From: Verrucomicrobiota bacterium
Lineage (GTDB): Bacteria; Verrucomicrobiota; Verrucomicrobiia; Chthoniobacterales; UBA10450
Direction of reading: 5' to 3'
DNA: 13,277 nt
NCBI GenBank assembly: GCA_003219225.1
Contig: QHPZ01000246.1
Location: 1 to 13,277 of the forward strand
Part shown: positions 12,732 through 13,277 of the stretch, piece by piece
Layout of the letters: the number at the start of each line of letters is the position of its first letter
How positions within the stretch are numbered: the first letter of the stretch is position 1
The notes under the pieces: generated by a model
Databases searched by the model: none
What the model saw: only the letters and a program-made list of their open reading frames with translations
Told to the model about the DNA's origin: nothing
Program-made: the position numbers and the translations under genes

Positions 12732-13277
12732 ATGAGTTTCAAACACCAGGTCATCCGCGGCAGCGCTTATATGTCATTCCGCCTGCTGGCCGGAGCGATC
12801 ATCGGCGTCGTTGGTATTTCGCTGCTAACGCGGTTTATTGGTCCGGCGAACTACGGCGTCTTCGTGGCAGCGCATGCGATTCTCGTTTACCTGATCACGG
12901 CGAGCGAGTGCGGCATCGGCGTCTATCTGATCCGACTCAATCGCGAGGAGCCGGAGACATTTCATCAGGCGCTTACGTTGTTGCTGCTTTTCAGCGTCGC
13001 AGGAGTCGGTCTGGGAGTGGTGCTCGCGCCATTGCTCGAGCGGTTTTACAAGCTGCACGAGATGCAAACGGCCGTGCTCGCACTAACGTGCGGCCTTCCG
13101 GTGGTGCATGCGGTGAAAGTGCCGATGGCCCGGCTCGAGCGTCAGCTTGACTACAAACGCGTTGCCGTGATCGAGCTGACTAGCAATGTCGCGTATTACG
13201 TGGTCGCGCTGCCGCTCGGGTACCGCGGCGCGGGCGTGGTCGCGCCGCTGGCCGGATGGTGGGCGCAGCAACTGGCG
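12732..13277 (+). CDS. Polysaccharide flippase-like membrane protein (Wzx/MATE type), partial, runs off the right edge
   Basis: I translated 182 open codons from ATG 12732 to the window end. The product begins with a short amphipathic N-terminus (MSFKHQVIRGSAYMSFRLL), followed by hydrophobic helices near 17-35, 43-63, 84-103, 114-127 and 150-170. The opening pattern, an Arg-Gly-Ser turn, then GVVGISLLTRFIGPANYGVF, is the mark of oligosaccharide flippases (RfbX/Wzx family), where the LTRxLGPxxYGxF motif is strongly conserved. These move lipid-linked repeat units across the inner membrane for O-antigen or exopolysaccharide. The family is about 400-480 residues, so more than half is missing. Met14 is another possible start. 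It starts 60 nt after tRNA-Ser. Glycosyltransferases would be expected beyond the right edge. Confidence 0.88.
   Translation, partial: MSFKHQVIRGSAYMSFRLLAGAIIGVVGISLLTRFIGPANYGVFVAAHAILVYLITASECGIGVYLIRLNREEPETFHQALTLLLLFSVAGVGLGVVLAPLLERFYKLHEMQTAVLALTCGLPVVHAVKVPMARLERQLDYKRVAVIELTSNVAYYVVALPLGYRGAGVVAPLAGWWAQQLA

Noticed and set aside
12515..13150. 211-codon plus-strand frame across tRNA-Ser
   Set aside because: It runs through a complete tRNA gene and is out of frame with the flippase, which shows conserved family motifs.

Overview
The window looks like chromosomal DNA from a GC-rich, Gram-negative-type bacterium, most likely a soil Verrucomicrobium of the Chthoniobacterales/'Spartobacteria' kind. 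That placement is an inference. It rests on gene content (GTP-dependent PEP carboxykinase, short secreted TonB-domain protein, rhomboid-like protein with a C-terminal SLT..E helix module, excisionase-type HTH next to a receiver domain), on the near absence of Shine-Dalgarno motifs, and on palindromic and heptamer repeats between genes. No rRNA or other taxonomic marker is present.

Layout. (1) 1-1024 (-): 5'-proximal part of pckG, running off the left edge. (2) 1145-1990 (+): a rhomboid-family membrane protein lacking catalytic residues. (3) 2000-2930 (-): a two-gene unit, a secreted TonB-domain protein followed by a gmhA-type sugar-phosphate isomerase gene whose last third is broken by a deletion plus frameshift. 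(4) 2943-3053 (-): a tRNA gene resembling tRNA-Val(GAC) but about 37 nt too long, because a GC-rich hairpin sits in its D-stem; it is probably a pseudogene. (5) 3134-3650 (-): an excisionase-type HTH and a response-regulator receiver in two overlapping frames, probably one protein split by a one-base slip in an A-run. A near-consensus promoter lies upstream. (6) 3765-7720 (+): five co-directional genes: phospholipid N-methyltransferase-like enzyme, fumC, secreted hypothetical protein, VOC protein and secreted HExxH metallopeptidase. The first two junctions are 4-nt overlaps. (7) 7804-12408 (-): two translationally coupled proteins of unknown function, then a 126-nt palindromic repeat, then a WalJ/YycJ-like metallo-beta-lactamase-fold protein, a GNAT-methyltransferase fusion and an NmrA-like NAD(P)-binding protein. 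(8) 12578-12671 (+): an intact tRNA-Ser(CGA) preceded by another palindromic repeat. (9) 12732-end (+): the start of a polysaccharide flippase-like membrane protein.

How it works together. The genes are mostly housekeeping and cell-envelope functions: central carbon metabolism (pckG, fumC), LPS heptose or related sugar synthesis (gmhA remnant), TonB-type envelope protein, lipid methylation and polysaccharide export. I do not see a defence island, CRISPR array, prophage or complete transposon. The most unusual items are the hairpin-interrupted tRNA, the split HTH/receiver gene, the broken gmhA, the coupled unknown pair at 11021-12408 and the acetyltransferase-methyltransferase fusion. The two in-gene frame disruptions within about 1.5 kb may be real decay or assembly error; raw reads would decide.
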